A stretch of DNA of 64,000 bases from Triatoma infestans (Eukaryota > Arthropoda > Insecta > Hemiptera > Reduviidae). This document shows positions 1 through 12,170 of the stretch, in pieces. Position numbers and translations under genes: made by a program. Where the stretch lies: contig JAAEAF010006600.1 of assembly GCA_011037195.1 (NCBI GenBank), positions 1 through 64,000 of the forward strand, read 5' to 3'. Numbering within the stretch: position 1 is the stretch's first letter; every line of letters begins with the position of its first letter. The notes under the pieces are model-generated. The model worked only from the letters and a program-made list of their open reading frames with translations, did no database searches and had not been told where the DNA came from.

Positions 1-1017
1 TGTCACTCAGATATGACCTAAGGAATAAGGAAATAGATGTGTGGTAGTATGCCTTTGAGTATCTATATAGTAACCTAGGTTACTACACCCTGTCAAATGT
101 CTGAGTGACATCAAGTAAGCCCCCCTCCCCACCAGTACAGTACTGTTTTTCTTAAAGGAACTAAAATAGTTCTCTCAACTCTCTATTATCTCTTACTTAA
201 TAGAAACATCTTCTAGGTGAGAGTTTAGCTGACGAAGTTGAAGACCATTCGCCAATGCATTGTAATGGGCTGACAGAGGGTTGAATGCATAGTTGACGTA
301 CTATTTGAGTTTCAGTGGTGGCCCATTGATGCGGTTACTGATGGAACTATTGAGTCCAGTTTTTGTGTGGCGAATTATAAATGATTAACAAGTAGAACAT
401 TGTGCATGTTTTTACACAGTCACAAAATTATCGTAAGAAATGGACATATTGTGAATTAACACTTTTAATAAGTATTATTATTAACAGAGATATTCATTTG
501 CCATTTGGTTTTTTTGATTTTTTTAAGGTATTCGGCTTTTCCAAGGAAAATAAACAAACTAATATAGATATTTTATAAGTAAATATTCAAAAGTTGAGAG
601 AAAACTCTAAGGAAAATTCGTAAACCCATATAGTAACGTTAAACCCCCAGCTTGTTGTTAATATTATCATCATTAAACTCTCCTGGGATAGCGGAAAGCT
701 GGAAAGTTCTCTGGCAGGATTGGAAAACGAAGCGATGGGTTTTCTATAAAGAGTGCACGAGTTTGGAGGTACCTCAGCATTTAATTTAAATTTCAAAAGA
801 CAAACTGGAAATTTTTGCCCCCCTCATCACGTTTACCTTTTTGTATACACAGTCATATATATATATATATATATAAATTTATATCCGCTCAACGTCAGTG
901 TTGCCAACCTTATACCGGGAAAACTTTTGAAACCTAATATTTATCTTTTGTCAAAATATAAACACAAAGCTGCTCTCCGATGTAATGGAAGAAGTATGTA
1001 CGGGAGAGGGAGAAATG

Positions 1018-1072
<55 letters not shown>

Positions 1073-1790
1073 CGGTATAACTACTACTAATATATATGTA
1101 TGAAACAAACTGCTGGGTACCGAAAACCTCCTTAAAACTCCACAGGATTATTTTATATGTATGTATGTGTGAGCCTGTTTGTATAGACGCTAACTCTATA
1201 CGCCAATAATTCGAACGCGCGCGCTCGCGAGATCAATTCTGCACCCCCCCCCCCTCGACACCATTATAGCAGGAAAACTTATATAATATCTCGCAAAAAT
1301 ATAAATACTAACAAACTTTTAGTGCGAGCTGAGTGGGCGAAGGGGGTGACCATGGTAAAAGTTAAAGAAAAACCTACTTTTCAATAAGCATTATTTGGGT
1401 GGGTAGAGTTATGTGTGTTGAAGATTTTATGGTGCTAAGTTTTCCCTCGGTTTTCCTCTACTTCCTCTTGCTCTGCTTTTTATATATACATTATAAAGAT
1501 TTACTAAGTATATAGGTATAAATAAATAAATATATATGCGATATATATATGTATATATACATATATAACATATATACAAGATCATACATATTTACAGTAT
1601 TTCTGTCTTTCAATAGAAAAGTCTTTATAAAACTTTTAGAGGCAAGCGCAAAACTTGGTTACTTTTCATATCTGATCTATATCTAGTAAAACGCGTCCAA
1701 TATTTTTTCAATGTTGGAACCAAAATCTTAATTAAAAATTCCTTCTCTTTTATATATTTAGCTTTTTCTATTGTTCTTGTTTTATACTAT
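1..1790. other. Non-coding stretch, no gene recognised
   Basis: I see no coding region here. The stretch is AT-rich and holds a TG microsatellite near 1021, a C-run and short GC-alternating block near 1217-1252, and TA-rich tracts at 1540-1575. The open frames that cross it lack codon structure or depend on the TG tract. Confidence 0.6.
1021..1070. repeat. (TG)25 microsatellite
   Basis: Twenty-five uninterrupted TG units lie directly after a GGGG run. The tract encodes a Val/Cys run in one frame, which explains the apparent open frame over 753-1103. Confidence 0.97.
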
Positions 1791-1794
1791 CTGT

Positions 1795-2235
1795 TACTCC
1801 TCCCAGTAAAGAGGAAGTGGTGATCGTGTGCAATTTTCGAAATTGAATTTCCACCGGAAATACATTTTCAGAGGTTCGCTGAGCAGGGAAACAATGTTTT
1901 TAGCGATCTGTATGTATGTGTGTTGTGTTTAACAAAATATCTCAAGAACTAGAATTCGCATGAAGCTCAAACTTAGGTACTACCACCGCATCTGAGCTGA
2001 AAGTTTCTAGCGAAATCCATCAAGTGGAAATGTGCGACTTGACTGAATCTTTTTTTTTTTTAGTTTTTCGCGATTTTCTTGAAAACAGCCCCACGATTTT
2101 CTTTAAATGTCGTTTACTATCTGCAAACAAGTATGTGTAACTTTTATTTTCCTCGGGGAAAATTGATTTTGGGGATGTTTGTGAGGTAACAGTAGCGTAC
2201 CAGAATGTACTAAATGACTGGAAGAGCATTATCCT
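1795..2235 (+). repeat. Family A dispersed repeat, outer end plus unit 1
   Basis: It begins with CCAGTAAAGAGGAAG, then the ACCGGAAATAC box near 1853. The conserved order follows: GTGTTTAACAAAATATCTC, AAGCTCAAACTTAGGTA, and a degenerate CCATCAA-GGAAATGTGC core. It ends with GGGGAAAATTGATTTTGGGG. Plus here means that the hairpin/ACCGGAAATAC end comes first. Confidence 0.75.
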
Positions 2236-3019
2236 TGAAGAATGTACTTCTACTCTGGGAACCAGGTCATATGGGAATTTTAGGGAGATGGATCGGTTTG
2301 CCAAATTAGACGCCTCGCTCCCTTTATTGGTCCCGAGCCAACTATATGTGTGCCTTTAAGCAAATATCTGTCAAGCTTCCAGTCATGGATAGTTCCACAG
2401 CATTCATCTCTATGGATGAACCCAGCGAGTTGTTGGTAATCTAAGATGCTCATTGGCCAGGGCTATTAGTGATATGTTACTGTGTCTTTCACTGACCTCT
2501 CTCAAGCATCTGGTTGGATCCTTACTGGGCATTGTGGTTTGAAAAAGCACCTCCACTTAATAAGGCTCATGCTAGACCTCTCTTTTAATGTTTGTGAGAC
2601 GGAGGATGAACACCCAGCCATTTTCTGACAAATTGCTTGGTTGTGTGGAAATTAGGTTGAGGATCTTTGGTCGGAACACAATGTCTGTGGAAGAGCTTAT
2701 GCTATTTCTCTTTAAGGTTATGGTCCAATATGTTCGGACTGTGGTGTTACAGAAAACACTGTCCATCACCGGACAGAGCTGGAGAGGCTCCTATGAAGAA
2801 AAAGAAGATCGCGTAAAGAAGATCGTTGACGTGGATTACAGCCAACCGAAAATAAATTAAATTAAGTGATATAAATTTAATAAATACGAAAAATATTATA
2901 GAAATTGGTTTCCAAATCGTCAGGCTATATAAATTATAACAAGATTTTTTTAAGATGATTTTCTTTTATCAGTCTCAACGTTCTCATGTTACACATCCCT
3001 CTCCTACCGTAAAGAGCTC

Positions 3020-3049
3020 CTGAAGAAGGGCACGAATAGTACCCGAAAC
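3020..3049 (+). other. Hammerhead-core-like motif (CTGAAGA, stem, GAAAC)
   Basis: CTGAAGA is followed after one A by a GGG...CCC imperfect stem and then GAAAC. The order matches the core boxes of hammerhead ribozymes (CUGANGA, stem II, GAA). One extra base sits before stem II, and I find no convincing stem I partner. It may be only a fossil of such a motif or a coincidental hairpin. Confidence 0.3.
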
Positions 3050-4136
3050 ATAAAGCAATAAAAATATTTTTTCTTCAAAAAATCCTGTGGACACTGCCGA
3101 ATAAATATCTCGTCATTATAGAAATTATTTTTAAAATATGGAAAATTAAAAGTTAAATATTTTTTATGAAATCCAATAAAAAAACCACAATTTATTTTAT
3201 ATATATATATATATTCGAGTATGTATATATAATAAATTATAAAGTGGTTTCTGGTTTGGAACAATACACTCATGTCTCACAGCATCCGCGCCTGAATGTG
3301 TGCTAAGTTGGGAACAATGTGGAAACCCATACCCAGCACTACTATGGTACGACCACACTAACTGCACACACACAAAGAGAGAGAAAGAGAGAGAGAGAGT
3401 GAAAGATAGTCCTATATTTTGTTATTTTATGGAAGCCATAAAATTTGCCTAACTGCCGTATAATGTTAACTACCTTTGCTGTTATAATTACATGTAATTA
3501 GGGCGTCCAACTTGTAGCGAGCGGTCCATATATACTATCCATTCCTGGGAAGTTAGCCTCCTAAACCTCTTCACCAGAAGCAAACCCAACCAAAACCAGT
3601 AATTCCCTTCAAAACACTACCTCTTCTCCCTCTACGCTCTCTTCATCGCTCTTGCACTGTCGGCCTTTCTCTTTTCAACACTACGTAATGATGGACCACC
3701 CCCTATCCATCCCCTCAAGAGCATACCCACGGAATAGTTCGTACTCGTGGGTTTTACCAACACACAATACCTCTACAGCAGCAACTCCATTCAAAACCCA
3801 TCATCATTGTGCGGTTCCTAGTCGGTTAGTAGTATGTACGTAGAAATTAAGTTGAAGCTTAAAAACCAGGAAATACTTGAAACAAGATTATATAATGAGA
3901 TAAACAGCTGATTTCCTTCTCTCCCACCATTGATAATAATTATTATTGTTATTAATATTATTATTATTATTGTTACTGCCAGTACCACCTAGATTATCCT
4001 ACTTACTTAACCTAAACTTATAACCTACTATTCACTTATACTTACTTATGTATAAACAATATATATATATATATGCCAGTTGCTTCCATTCTAACTTGCA
4101 TACATTTATTAAAATGTAACATATTCCCTTGCGTAG

Positions 4137-4165
4137 TAATAATAATAATAATAATAATAATAATA
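4137..4165. repeat. (TAA)n microsatellite
   Basis: A run of AAT/TAA trinucleotides, uninterrupted over about 28 bases. Confidence 0.9.
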
Positions 4166-4394
4166 TGCATAATATAGAAATGTTGGAATGTAATTTCATC
4201 TCCGACCTAATTCCCTAACTAGGCCCCAGATAGACAAAATAGATTTAGAATTTACTTTATTACAGTCATCTAGTGACATTATCTTCTCACTTGAATTGTT
4301 ATTTAATTATATATAGATATATATATATATATATATATATAGGGGTGTATATATATAATCCATTTATTCTATTATAAATAGATGAAATATTAGG

Positions 4395-4880
4395 TTTTAC
4401 TTTCTTCCAGTAAAAGGAAGTGTTGCGATTGGTTTAAAATTTGTATTTTGACTTTTCACCGGAAGTACACGTTTCGAGCCCCATTGAATACGAAAAAAAC
4501 GAGTTCTTAGCGAATGGTCTGCATGTGAACAAAATATCACAAAATGGAACAAAATCACACGATACTCAAACTTTATTTTTACCGTTTCTGACAAGAGTTT
4601 CAGTGAAAGCGACCAACCGAAATGCTGACATTAATGAACAGATTGTTTGAGCTGGGGGGAGGGGATTTCTTTTGAAAAGTTATTAAAATAAATTTTCTTC
4701 AAACTTGAAATGGTTGACTGCGCAGTTATAAACTTATCACTTTCATTTGTAATCACATATCACTTTCCGGAAAAATTGACTTTAGGAGATTCTGAGGAAT
4801 TGTGACATTATTTTCAAATTTTATTGGAGTTTCAATGTTGTTGGCGCGGACTTTTGGAACCAAATGGTAATCACATTCAA
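4395..4880 (+). repeat. Family A dispersed repeat, left arm of an inverted pair
   Basis: It starts with CTTTCTTCCAGTAAAAGGAAG, followed by TTGCGAT and TTTTCACCGGAAGTACACG. The later part holds the AAACTTG and GGAAAAATTGACTTTAGG segments. A minus-oriented copy at 5215-5745 faces it, so both outer ends point outward. Confidence 0.7.
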
Positions 4881-5214
4881 ATACTACCTGCCATGGTTGT
4901 TTTCACGCGTCTTTATTTAAGGTAAAAGAAAATATCTAATATTTCATCTGTCCCTTAGTGTAGTAAGAGAAAGAATAAAACAGAATTCTATTCTGTTTTA
5001 GATCTCAGGGTCACTGAAAAGAAGTAGATGCACTTAGGCCTCATAGGCCCATTGTGCTCCCCGAATATACTCTTACATCAACCCTACCTCATTAATGAAT
5101 AATGCGAAACCTATTGGTCATTTCCCCTACAGATAGAACTAGAGCAGACAGATAGAATTAGAGTAATTTAGGGAGTTATGATTAACACCTCCAATCCACC
5201 GCCGAAGACCAAAA

Positions 5215-5555
5215 GATTACAACAACACGCAACGAAGGAACTGGGGTCGAAAATTGATGGGTTTTTACATTCTTTAGAGGAAAACATGTCCCTATCCCTC
5301 CCGCTAAAAGCGGTTGCAAATAAAAGTTGTAGTTCTTAATGTGTTGTTGATATAGTGAGTTTAAAGAAACTTGTTGGAGCCAATTTGAGAAAATTGCCCC
5401 CAAAAAAAGTGAAAAATCCATTTAGTAAAGTGGTACTTGCGGTTGAGGAATTTTGACAGATAACTTTACTGTTGGATCCCATGGTGATACCCAAACGGAA
5501 TGTCAATTTTGAACTTTCTGCGATTTTTCGTTTTTGAGCTATGCTGTTCACATAC

Positions 5556-5597
<42 letters not shown>

Positions 5598-5745
5598 ACA
5601 CACCTTTTTCTAAAAACCAATTTTATCTGTACTCAGGAGACTTTAGAAAGTGTATTTCCGGTGCAAACTCGATACCGAAAATTTGAATCGATTACAGTAC
5701 TTCCTCTAATGGCAAAATAAAAAGTGAAAACTCCTTCATTTTAAG
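5215..5745 (-). repeat. Family A dispersed repeat, right arm of an inverted pair
   Basis: Diagnostic words in minus orientation are AATAAAAGTTGTAG, GAGTTTAAAGAAAC, TTTTTCGTTTTTGAGCTATG, TTTCCGGTGCAAACTCGATA and GATTACAGTACTTCCTC. The variable site after TTTTTGAGCTATGCTGTT has expanded into a long AC tract. Confidence 0.75.
5558..5603. repeat. (AC)n microsatellite inside family A
   Basis: AC repeat with a single interruption (CTCAC). It sits at the same internal position where other family A copies carry 6-12 AC units. Confidence 0.95.
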
Positions 5746-7457
5746 TTGTGTAAAATCTAGTCAAAGCTCTTTTTTATTTTTTTACTTTTTGTTGGTTTAA
5801 TGACTTTTCCTGTGCATTACCCTACAGATAAAGGTGGTAATTAACACAGTTTTCCACTCAGTGGTAAGGACGTCCGCCGGAAAATGACTTTCCTGATGTC
5901 TTATTTTTCCCTTAAGCTCTGCCGCCACCACACTCGCCCTCTCTCACTCGCTCTTCTTCTCTTTTGGAGACCTCTTGTTCTGATAAGCAAAACGACATTA
6001 CTCCCTGGAGTAGGGAAGAAAAACTAAAAAAAAAACCTCAGTTACCTTGTTTTAAACGCCATTTTCTTTGTGACCGACCACCCACTGACTCACCAACTAT
6101 TCTGTATACCGTCCAAGAAGAAGACTTTGTCCCTCACAACAGAACCTTGTCCTATGCGAAGGTTTTTGGCAAGCTTCCCAGTGTGATTCGGTTATCTAGT
6201 ACGTAACACTTACTTCACCATCGTATAACCCCGTTCTCCCACCCACTAATTCCTAGGTGAGTGGGAAAATTGTCTTAGGGTGAGCAGATTTTTTTTGTCC
6301 TCTAGATGGATGTAGAGAGTGGAGTTGAGAGATGGGCAGTGAGGAGCCATTGCCAGCCTCCAGAGTCCTTCTATCCTTCTTTTTTTTCCTCTCAAACCGC
6401 CTCCAGCTATAAGAAAATTCTCATGTTTCTTTTTTCTCCTGCTACCTATCCAGATACCCCTTTTCTTTTTTTTCCAGTTCTCATCTGACGAGCTTGGCAG
6501 TGCTGCCAAATCTCTTCTGAACATTTTGTTATCAATTTCACTGACTTTGTTTGACTACTGTAATGTTTACATTGTTACAATTATCGGCTTTAACTTGTTT
6601 ATTGGTCTATAATTTCTAGAATAAATCTATCTTACCACAATTATTACAATTGTAATTGTATTATAATTGTAATTGTTACATTTTTACAAAAAATGTAAAA
6701 AGTTCGGAATGTTTAGTAACGTTTAGTTCTTTATTATAATAAATCAATAAAGATTACAATAGAAAAAACTCTTTAAAGATTCGCCATGTGACACGGCTCA
6801 AGACATAACACTAATAAGTGACAGCAAAAAGTAGTCTAGAAAAGTTAATTAAGGAAAACTTTAGCATTACCATGGAAAACAGTTAATTGTTGTGGAAACG
6901 GCTGACTATCTCTTTGAGATGAAAGAAATAAGAAAGGATTTGCACCTTGCTTGGGTGCACTGTGGCATACTATATATCGATAGCTTAGGCAACTTAAGAG
7001 GCAACAATTAATGGCAGCTCTATAGAAATAAAATTGATGCCAACCAAGTTTAACGGATGGATTCGTAAAGGAAGAAAAAGACAACAGGCAAGATCAACAC
7101 GGGTCCTCTGAGAAAGGAAGATTTTTACGAAGAAATTATCAATTATGGTTCCAATATAATGTGACTAAACCAGTAGCCACACTTATTTGTAGGATGCAAG
7201 TCTTACTTATATAAAAATGGTCAGCAACTGCTCAGTATGACATCATAGAAATACCTTGTTTGGAGAATATTATGAATTAAATTTTACATCCAGTTACTTT
7301 TGAAAGAATTATTTCATCAGGGGATCTTAGAGGATGTATAAAGCGGTGTTTCGGTTTATGAAGGTATGCAGGTGCTCTTAATCAAATTCATGTTGAGCAG
7401 ACAAATAAAGATAACGACTTCTGAATAATAAAAGAATGAAGCTAAAGTGGCTGTGAA
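5746..7457. other. Non-coding stretch, no gene recognised
   Basis: Pyrimidine-rich tracts lie near 5930-6480. Near 6620-6690 there is a run of ATTACAATTGTAATTG-type imperfect palindromic repeats. I recognise no protein family in any frame. Confidence 0.5.
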
Positions 7458-7498
7458 AAAATCTGCTGTGAAACACTCACACGACTTTCTCTTACTCT
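7458..7498 (-). repeat. Family B end fragment
   Basis: AAAAAATCTG-CTGTGAAACACTCACACGAC-TTTCTCTTACT matches the right end of the complete family B element at 19287-19494. Confidence 0.7.
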
Positions 7499-7539
7499 AA
7501 TGAGTGTAATCAAGAAATTTTCTTTAAAATTAAAACGTT

Positions 7540-8310
7540 ACAATGTTTAGTTGGGCTGGCCATAAAAATGGTGGTAGGGATTTTATTGAGCGCATTATGT
7601 GGAGCGCTCTATGTCAAAACCAAGAAAGCTTATGCAAATTTAAACTAACTGAAAGACCCCTCTAAAATCAATTTTTTACAGAAAAATGTTTCAAATAGAA
7701 GTGATGACGTATATATCTGTGCAGCAAGCATTTCAAGCTTAAAGAAAATCGTTGTAACCGTTTTCGAGAAAATTCCAAAAAACTCAAAAACCAAATTTGC
7801 AAAATCGCACATCTGGTTGACCGGTTTTCTTCAAAATTGGAATGCTACCAATGCTTCTAGTGTGTATTAGTAGTGGTGAAATGATATATTATACTGAAGT
7901 GGTACTTTAGAGGGAAGCATTTTATTTACTTTCCCCAGAACCCCCAAAAATAAATATTCCCGGGAATAAAAGTGATAGGCATTTGTGTAGGTGGAACACG
8001 TGAATTTAAGAAAGTCGTTGGAGCCATTTTCAAGAAAATCACGAAAAACGGTAAAAAAAAAAAAAAAAAAGAAAACCACTCAGTAAAGTAGCATTTCCGG
8101 TTGATGGATTTTGTTCTAAATATTTTTGTCTGATGCGGTGGTAGTATCTAAACGGAATAGAAAGTTTGAACTTACTGCGACTTTTCGTTTTTGTGATATT
8201 TTGTTGAAACACACACACACACAAACATATATTCACAGACGAATTTTGAAAATCTGACATGATTGCAATATTTCCTTAAAAAAAAATAAAAAAATAAAGT
8301 TAGGCTTTTA
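7540..8310 (-). repeat. Family A dispersed repeat, near full length
   Basis: It begins with CAATGTTTAGTTGGGCTGGC. This inner boundary is shared exactly with the copy at 42817, which supports it as a real edge. Two related units follow: 7660-7860 with AAAATCGCACATCTGGTTGACC and 7905-8110 with GCATTTCCGGTTGATGGATT. An AC tract at 8211 and the CGATT...GACATGATTGCAATATTTCC outer part come next. About 770 bp; no coding frame. Confidence 0.8.
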
Positions 8311-8344
8311 ACGTTGCATAAAAGTGGTATGTTTACTTTTGTTC

Positions 8345-8775
8345 AGTAAACATTCAAAGTTTGCAGTAATTTTCGTGCAAATTTCCAAAAATAGCTAAAA
8401 AAACCAAGTCTCTAAAATAGCAACTTCCGGTTAACCGATTTTCTTCAAATTTGAAATTCTAGTACTGTTTATATTCTTCCTTAGATTGTAAAACTATAAA
8501 TTATACTGATGTGATACCCTGCTGATGGAAGCTTAAGTTTGCTACCCCCCCCGAACCCACCAGAAGAAAAATCAGTTTTCCTTGAAAAATGTTTCACATA
8601 AACATGGTGGACATTACAGGATGGTAGACACTGTAGAAGTTTAAACAAATTCACTCGAGCTGAAAAATAAAATTCACAAAAATCAGATGGTATTTTCACG
8701 AAATAATCGATTTTTTGTATATTCGGTAAAAACACGAACACGAAAACACGAACGCAGTACTTCCACCCTTACAGC
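8345..8775 (-). repeat. Family A dispersed repeat, partial
   Basis: Carries CAACTTCCGGTTAACCGATT followed by TTCTTCAAATTTGAAATTC and the AAAATGTTTCACATAAA segment. It starts right after the copy at 7540-8310, in the same orientation. The outer part is reduced to GAACGCAGTACTTCC. Confidence 0.7.
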
Positions 8776-9464
8776 AACTATGTGAAAATAAACATTTCCA
8801 TCAAATGGAAATCATGGAAACTTTAACGAACTAGATAAGCTTATTGAATCTGACAGGATGTCAGTCATCTGACAAAATATGTGAGATGAACTGTGAGTGA
8901 TTCATAGAGAATACATAATTTATCTTAGTTAGAACAGGTTAATTATAGTAGCGTATTTAAGAATTTTGGTTGACCTAGATTTTGAGTTTTTACGCTTTAA
9001 AAACAGGTTCTTTATTTGTTAAATGGGAACCTTTAATGAGGACGTATAGGTAATATTTTAACTCTTACAGATGTGTGGGGAAGCATATTACAAAGCGTTT
9101 AAGATTTTCTAAATTAAAATTCAACAAGAAATTTTATATTCTGAAGACTTGCTCTGAGTTTGAAAGGAAAACATATTTTCTACGAGATCCGCACAAAGTT
9201 TCGGTTCTGAAGATCCGTTTGACTGCCGTGTCCATTTTACTGAGCAGTTTGTTCAGTATTCACGATTGTCTTGTTAACTATTCTGATGATTTTCTTAAAA
9301 GTATTTCAAAAGTTTAGTTCAAACTTTCAATTGAAACATTTTTCCAATTCCAAAATACTATTGATTTTATGAGTTTTTTTGAAGGTTGGGAGGGAGGGAT
9401 TTTGTGGTTCCATCGATTTTTCTTTGAACATACTGTAGTGGCGGCAAGTATATAAAACTATCAC
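8776..9464. other. Non-coding stretch; possible very decayed family A near 9270-9420
   Basis: No gene recognised. The segment around 9290-9400 (TTCTTAAAAG, TTGAAACATTTTTCC, ATTGATTTT then a G-rich run) recalls the end of a family A unit but is too diverged to call firmly. Confidence 0.35.
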
Positions 9465-9600
9465 TTTTCACTTCCCCTTACTCGCTAGTAAAGAGGAAGT
9501 TTGCGATCATGTCAAATTTGTTGTTACTGAGTTTTCACCGGAAATACAAGTTTCTAGGTCACATGAGTACGATTAAAATGTTTTTAGCAAATGGTTCTTC
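9465..9600 (+). repeat. Family A dispersed repeat, outer end only
   Basis: CCCTTACTCGCTAGTAAAGAG, then GGAAGTTTGCGATCATGTC and GTTTTCACCGGAAATACAAG, then TTTTTAGCAAATGGTTCTTCC. This is the canonical outer end with its imperfect hairpin; the rest is missing. Confidence 0.8.
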
Positions 9601-10544
9601 CAATTGATATAACATTAAGACAAACAAACATATAGTATAAATTATAGATTTGATGATAATTTGTCAATTATAATAACTATGTGTAATGCAGTTAGAGAAT
9701 GTTGTGCGAGTGTTTCGCGCCAGATTTATTTTTGTTTTTTACACAGTACAGTATAGTGTACTGCATACTTTTTTAATGTGTAATTCTTTCGGTGGTTCGG
9801 TGGAACTTGGATGAAGGTATTTTTTAAATGAAAATATATGACGTAACTTACAAAGGGAATTGAATAATAGTAAAAATAGGTCACATAAGGATATCGGTGG
9901 TGTGGTGCGGCCGGCCTGGTGGACAAGATAGTAGTGAATTTTCCACAGTAAAATGAAGGGTTGAAACGGAAACCCCTTTGCCTCCCGGGGTCACAGGAGA
10001 CGTTCATCTGTCACTCTCTCTCTCTCTCTCGTCTGGTTATAGCTGTATGTATGTCTATATGTACGTATGGTGGGAGGCGAGAGCCCTATGTCCTCCCAGG
10101 GAATTTGACACTGTATGAATATTAATTATTTTCTGGGGCTTCTATATATATCTTTGTGTCTAGGGCCATTTTTTTTTTTGCTACTTTACTTTATTCTAAA
10201 TAGTGTTGGGGGTAGGGACGAACTGGCCGCCCTACATCCTCAAAATAATAAAGGATTCACATACATTGCTCTAATTTGGCCAACTAATACGCTCTCCAGT
10301 CCCATTTTAATTTTTTTTGTTTTACTGCTCATTACGCATGCGTATGAAATATATACTTTTTTATTTTCTGTTTTATTAACGGCCTTGCTAAATTGAAAAA
10401 AAAAATTGTTTTCTGTGTTGGGCCAGTAGATTTACTGGAAACTCTCAACTGAAAAGATAAAAGCACTTTTAATGGACAAAGTTTCGTCACACTTGGAACG
10501 AAAGATCAGATGTTGGAGGAATCATAACACGTGAGAAATGCGTA
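9601..10544. other. Non-coding stretch, no gene recognised
   Basis: Contains a CT-repeat near 10014-10030. No frame resembles a known protein and I see no repeat shared with the rest of the window. Confidence 0.5.
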
Positions 10545-11215
10545 AAGCCTCGCTAACCAAAAAAACCAAGAAGGAAAATCACAGGACACTCAAACTTGAT
10601 ATTCTGTTTATGTACCACCAACCCAACTGATAACAATCGTCAAAATCCATCAACCGGAAGTGCCATTTTACAGTATAGCTTTTTTTTCAATTGTTTTCAA
10701 TTGTATAGCTTTTGTCTTTGCTCTCGAAAAAATAGAGAATTTAGAGAAAAGATTTAGAGAAAATGATTTTCTCTAAATTTCGTATACTATCTAATAATGC
10801 CTGCTAATACTATAGTGCCTATCGCTTTTATTTGAAACATTTTACGAGGAAAATTGATATTTTGAGGCGGCCCTGGGGGAACAGTAAATTTTAAACTTTC
10901 CTCCAAAGTACCACTTCAATTAATATTTAGTTCTACCATCTATATCATTTTAAAATACAATAGAACCATTGCTGGCATTTCAGATTTGACGAAAACGAGT
11001 TAAGTGGAAATTATGACTTTACAGAATTAGTGTTTTTGAGTTCTTCTTTGGATTTTTTTTTTTTTTTTTGAAAAAAGGTTCCAACAATTTTCAACAAACT
11101 TGGAGTACTGATTGCAAACTTAACATTTTTATTTGGAACATTTCTTTCAAGGAAATATTGATTTGCGGGGGTGCGGCATTCTGAGAAATCTTCGACAATA
11201 AATTTCAACTGTTAC
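10545..11215 (+). repeat. Family A dispersed repeat, both internal units
   Basis: ACACTCAAACTTGATATTC, then unit 1 from CCATCAACCGGAAGTGCC near 10648, ending in GGAAAATTGATATTTTGAGG. A second unit from about 10990 has GACTTTACAGAATTAGTG, CAACAATTTTCAACAAACTTGG and GGAAATATTGATTTGCGGG. The two units repeat the same word order, which displays the dimeric layout. Confidence 0.75.
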
Positions 11216-11399
11216 TGGAGTTTGTTCAATATTATCAGCGATGCCTTCAGATCTGCTATGTAATTACTTCAGTTGCTATCTGCCTTGAGGTAGGTACATT
11301 TTCTCCGGGGTCCATATCCCTTCCTTATTTATCTCAGGGCAAATGAGTAAAATTCTGATTTAAAAAAAAGTTTGTCAATTGTATTAACTTTAATATGAA
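11216..11399. other. Short unassigned stretch
   Basis: Nothing recognisable; it links two family A fragments in opposite orientation. Confidence 0.4.
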
Positions 11400-11530
11400 A
11401 AAGTCGTATGAGTATTGCATATCAGATTTTCCGTTTATGGGTTTGAGGCCAGCTCGAAACGCGTATATCCGGTGAAATCTTAATTTCGAAATTTTGACAC
11501 GATTATAGAAAAGAATAAACACAATCAAAT
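11400..11530 (-). repeat. Family A outer-end fragment
   Basis: GAAACGCGTATATCCGGTGA, AATTTCGAAATTTTGACACG and ATTATAG match the reverse of the outer end (CGATCATGTCAAATTTTCG then ACCGGAAATAC). Confidence 0.65.
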
Positions 11531-11924
11531 GATTGGATTATTTCAAAGATTTTAACTCATCAGCTGTTTTAATGATCAGATAATTATTTTGCATGCTGGT
11601 TCTTTTTCTAGAGGGATATTTTGTGTGTGTTTCACTCTCACAACAGACCACTTTTCTTTTCGAAAAGTTTGGAAATTAATTACAGTGTTATTGCTCAACG
11701 TTCCCTACAAGCCCATCTCAGTTCGCTAGAGTTCTGGTTGACAAAATCCAGAATAAAACGTTCTTCCCTTCTCTTCCACCTATTCAGCATTCCCTATTCC
11801 ATCTGCAGACCATGTTCATTATCTTGGTATGTCCCTAGACAGGTGGCCAACGTTGGAACCCACACACCAGACTTAAACGGACTTGCTTCAACAATCGTCC
11901 GTCTGATGCTTCAACTTGCTTCCG
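11531..11924. other. Unassigned stretch; open frame of 102 codons not recognised
   Basis: A plus-strand frame over 11621-11929 is open, but its product matches no family I know and runs into the adjacent repeat. I treat it as non-coding. Confidence 0.4.
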
Positions 11925-12170
11925 GCTGATGGATTTCGCCCGAAATCTTCGTGTCCAATGCGCTGGTAGTGCCTAAATGGAACACCAACTTTGAGCTTAC
12001 TGTGACTTTTCGTTTTTGAGATATTCTGTCCCACACACACACACATACAGAGCTTTCGATAAAAACCTGTTTTTTCTTACTTAGGGGGCCATCTCAAAAC
12101 ATATATTTTCGGTTAAAACTCAATTTTGACAATCTGACATGATCGCAATACTCAGGGAGGAAGAGAAAAT
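11925..12170 (-). repeat. Family A dispersed repeat, outer half
   Basis: GGCTGATGGATTTCGCCCGA, AAATGGAACACCAACTTTGA, CTTTTCGTTTTTGAGATATTC, AC tract, CATATATTTTCGGTTAAAACT and CTGACATGATCGCAATAC in the canonical minus order. Confidence 0.8.

Larger units (their letters stand above)
2240..4390. other. Non-coding stretch, no gene recognised
   Basis: No gene is supported. It contains a CTGAAGA/GAAAC motif at 3020-3049 (see findings), TA repeats near 3200 and 4060, a GA-rich tract near 3376-3402, a TAA-type trinucleotide run near 4137-4165 and an AT run near 4314-4341. Confidence 0.5.

Noticed and set aside
753..1103. 116-codon open frame on the plus strand
   Set aside because: It depends on the (TG)25 tract and has no recognisable domain.
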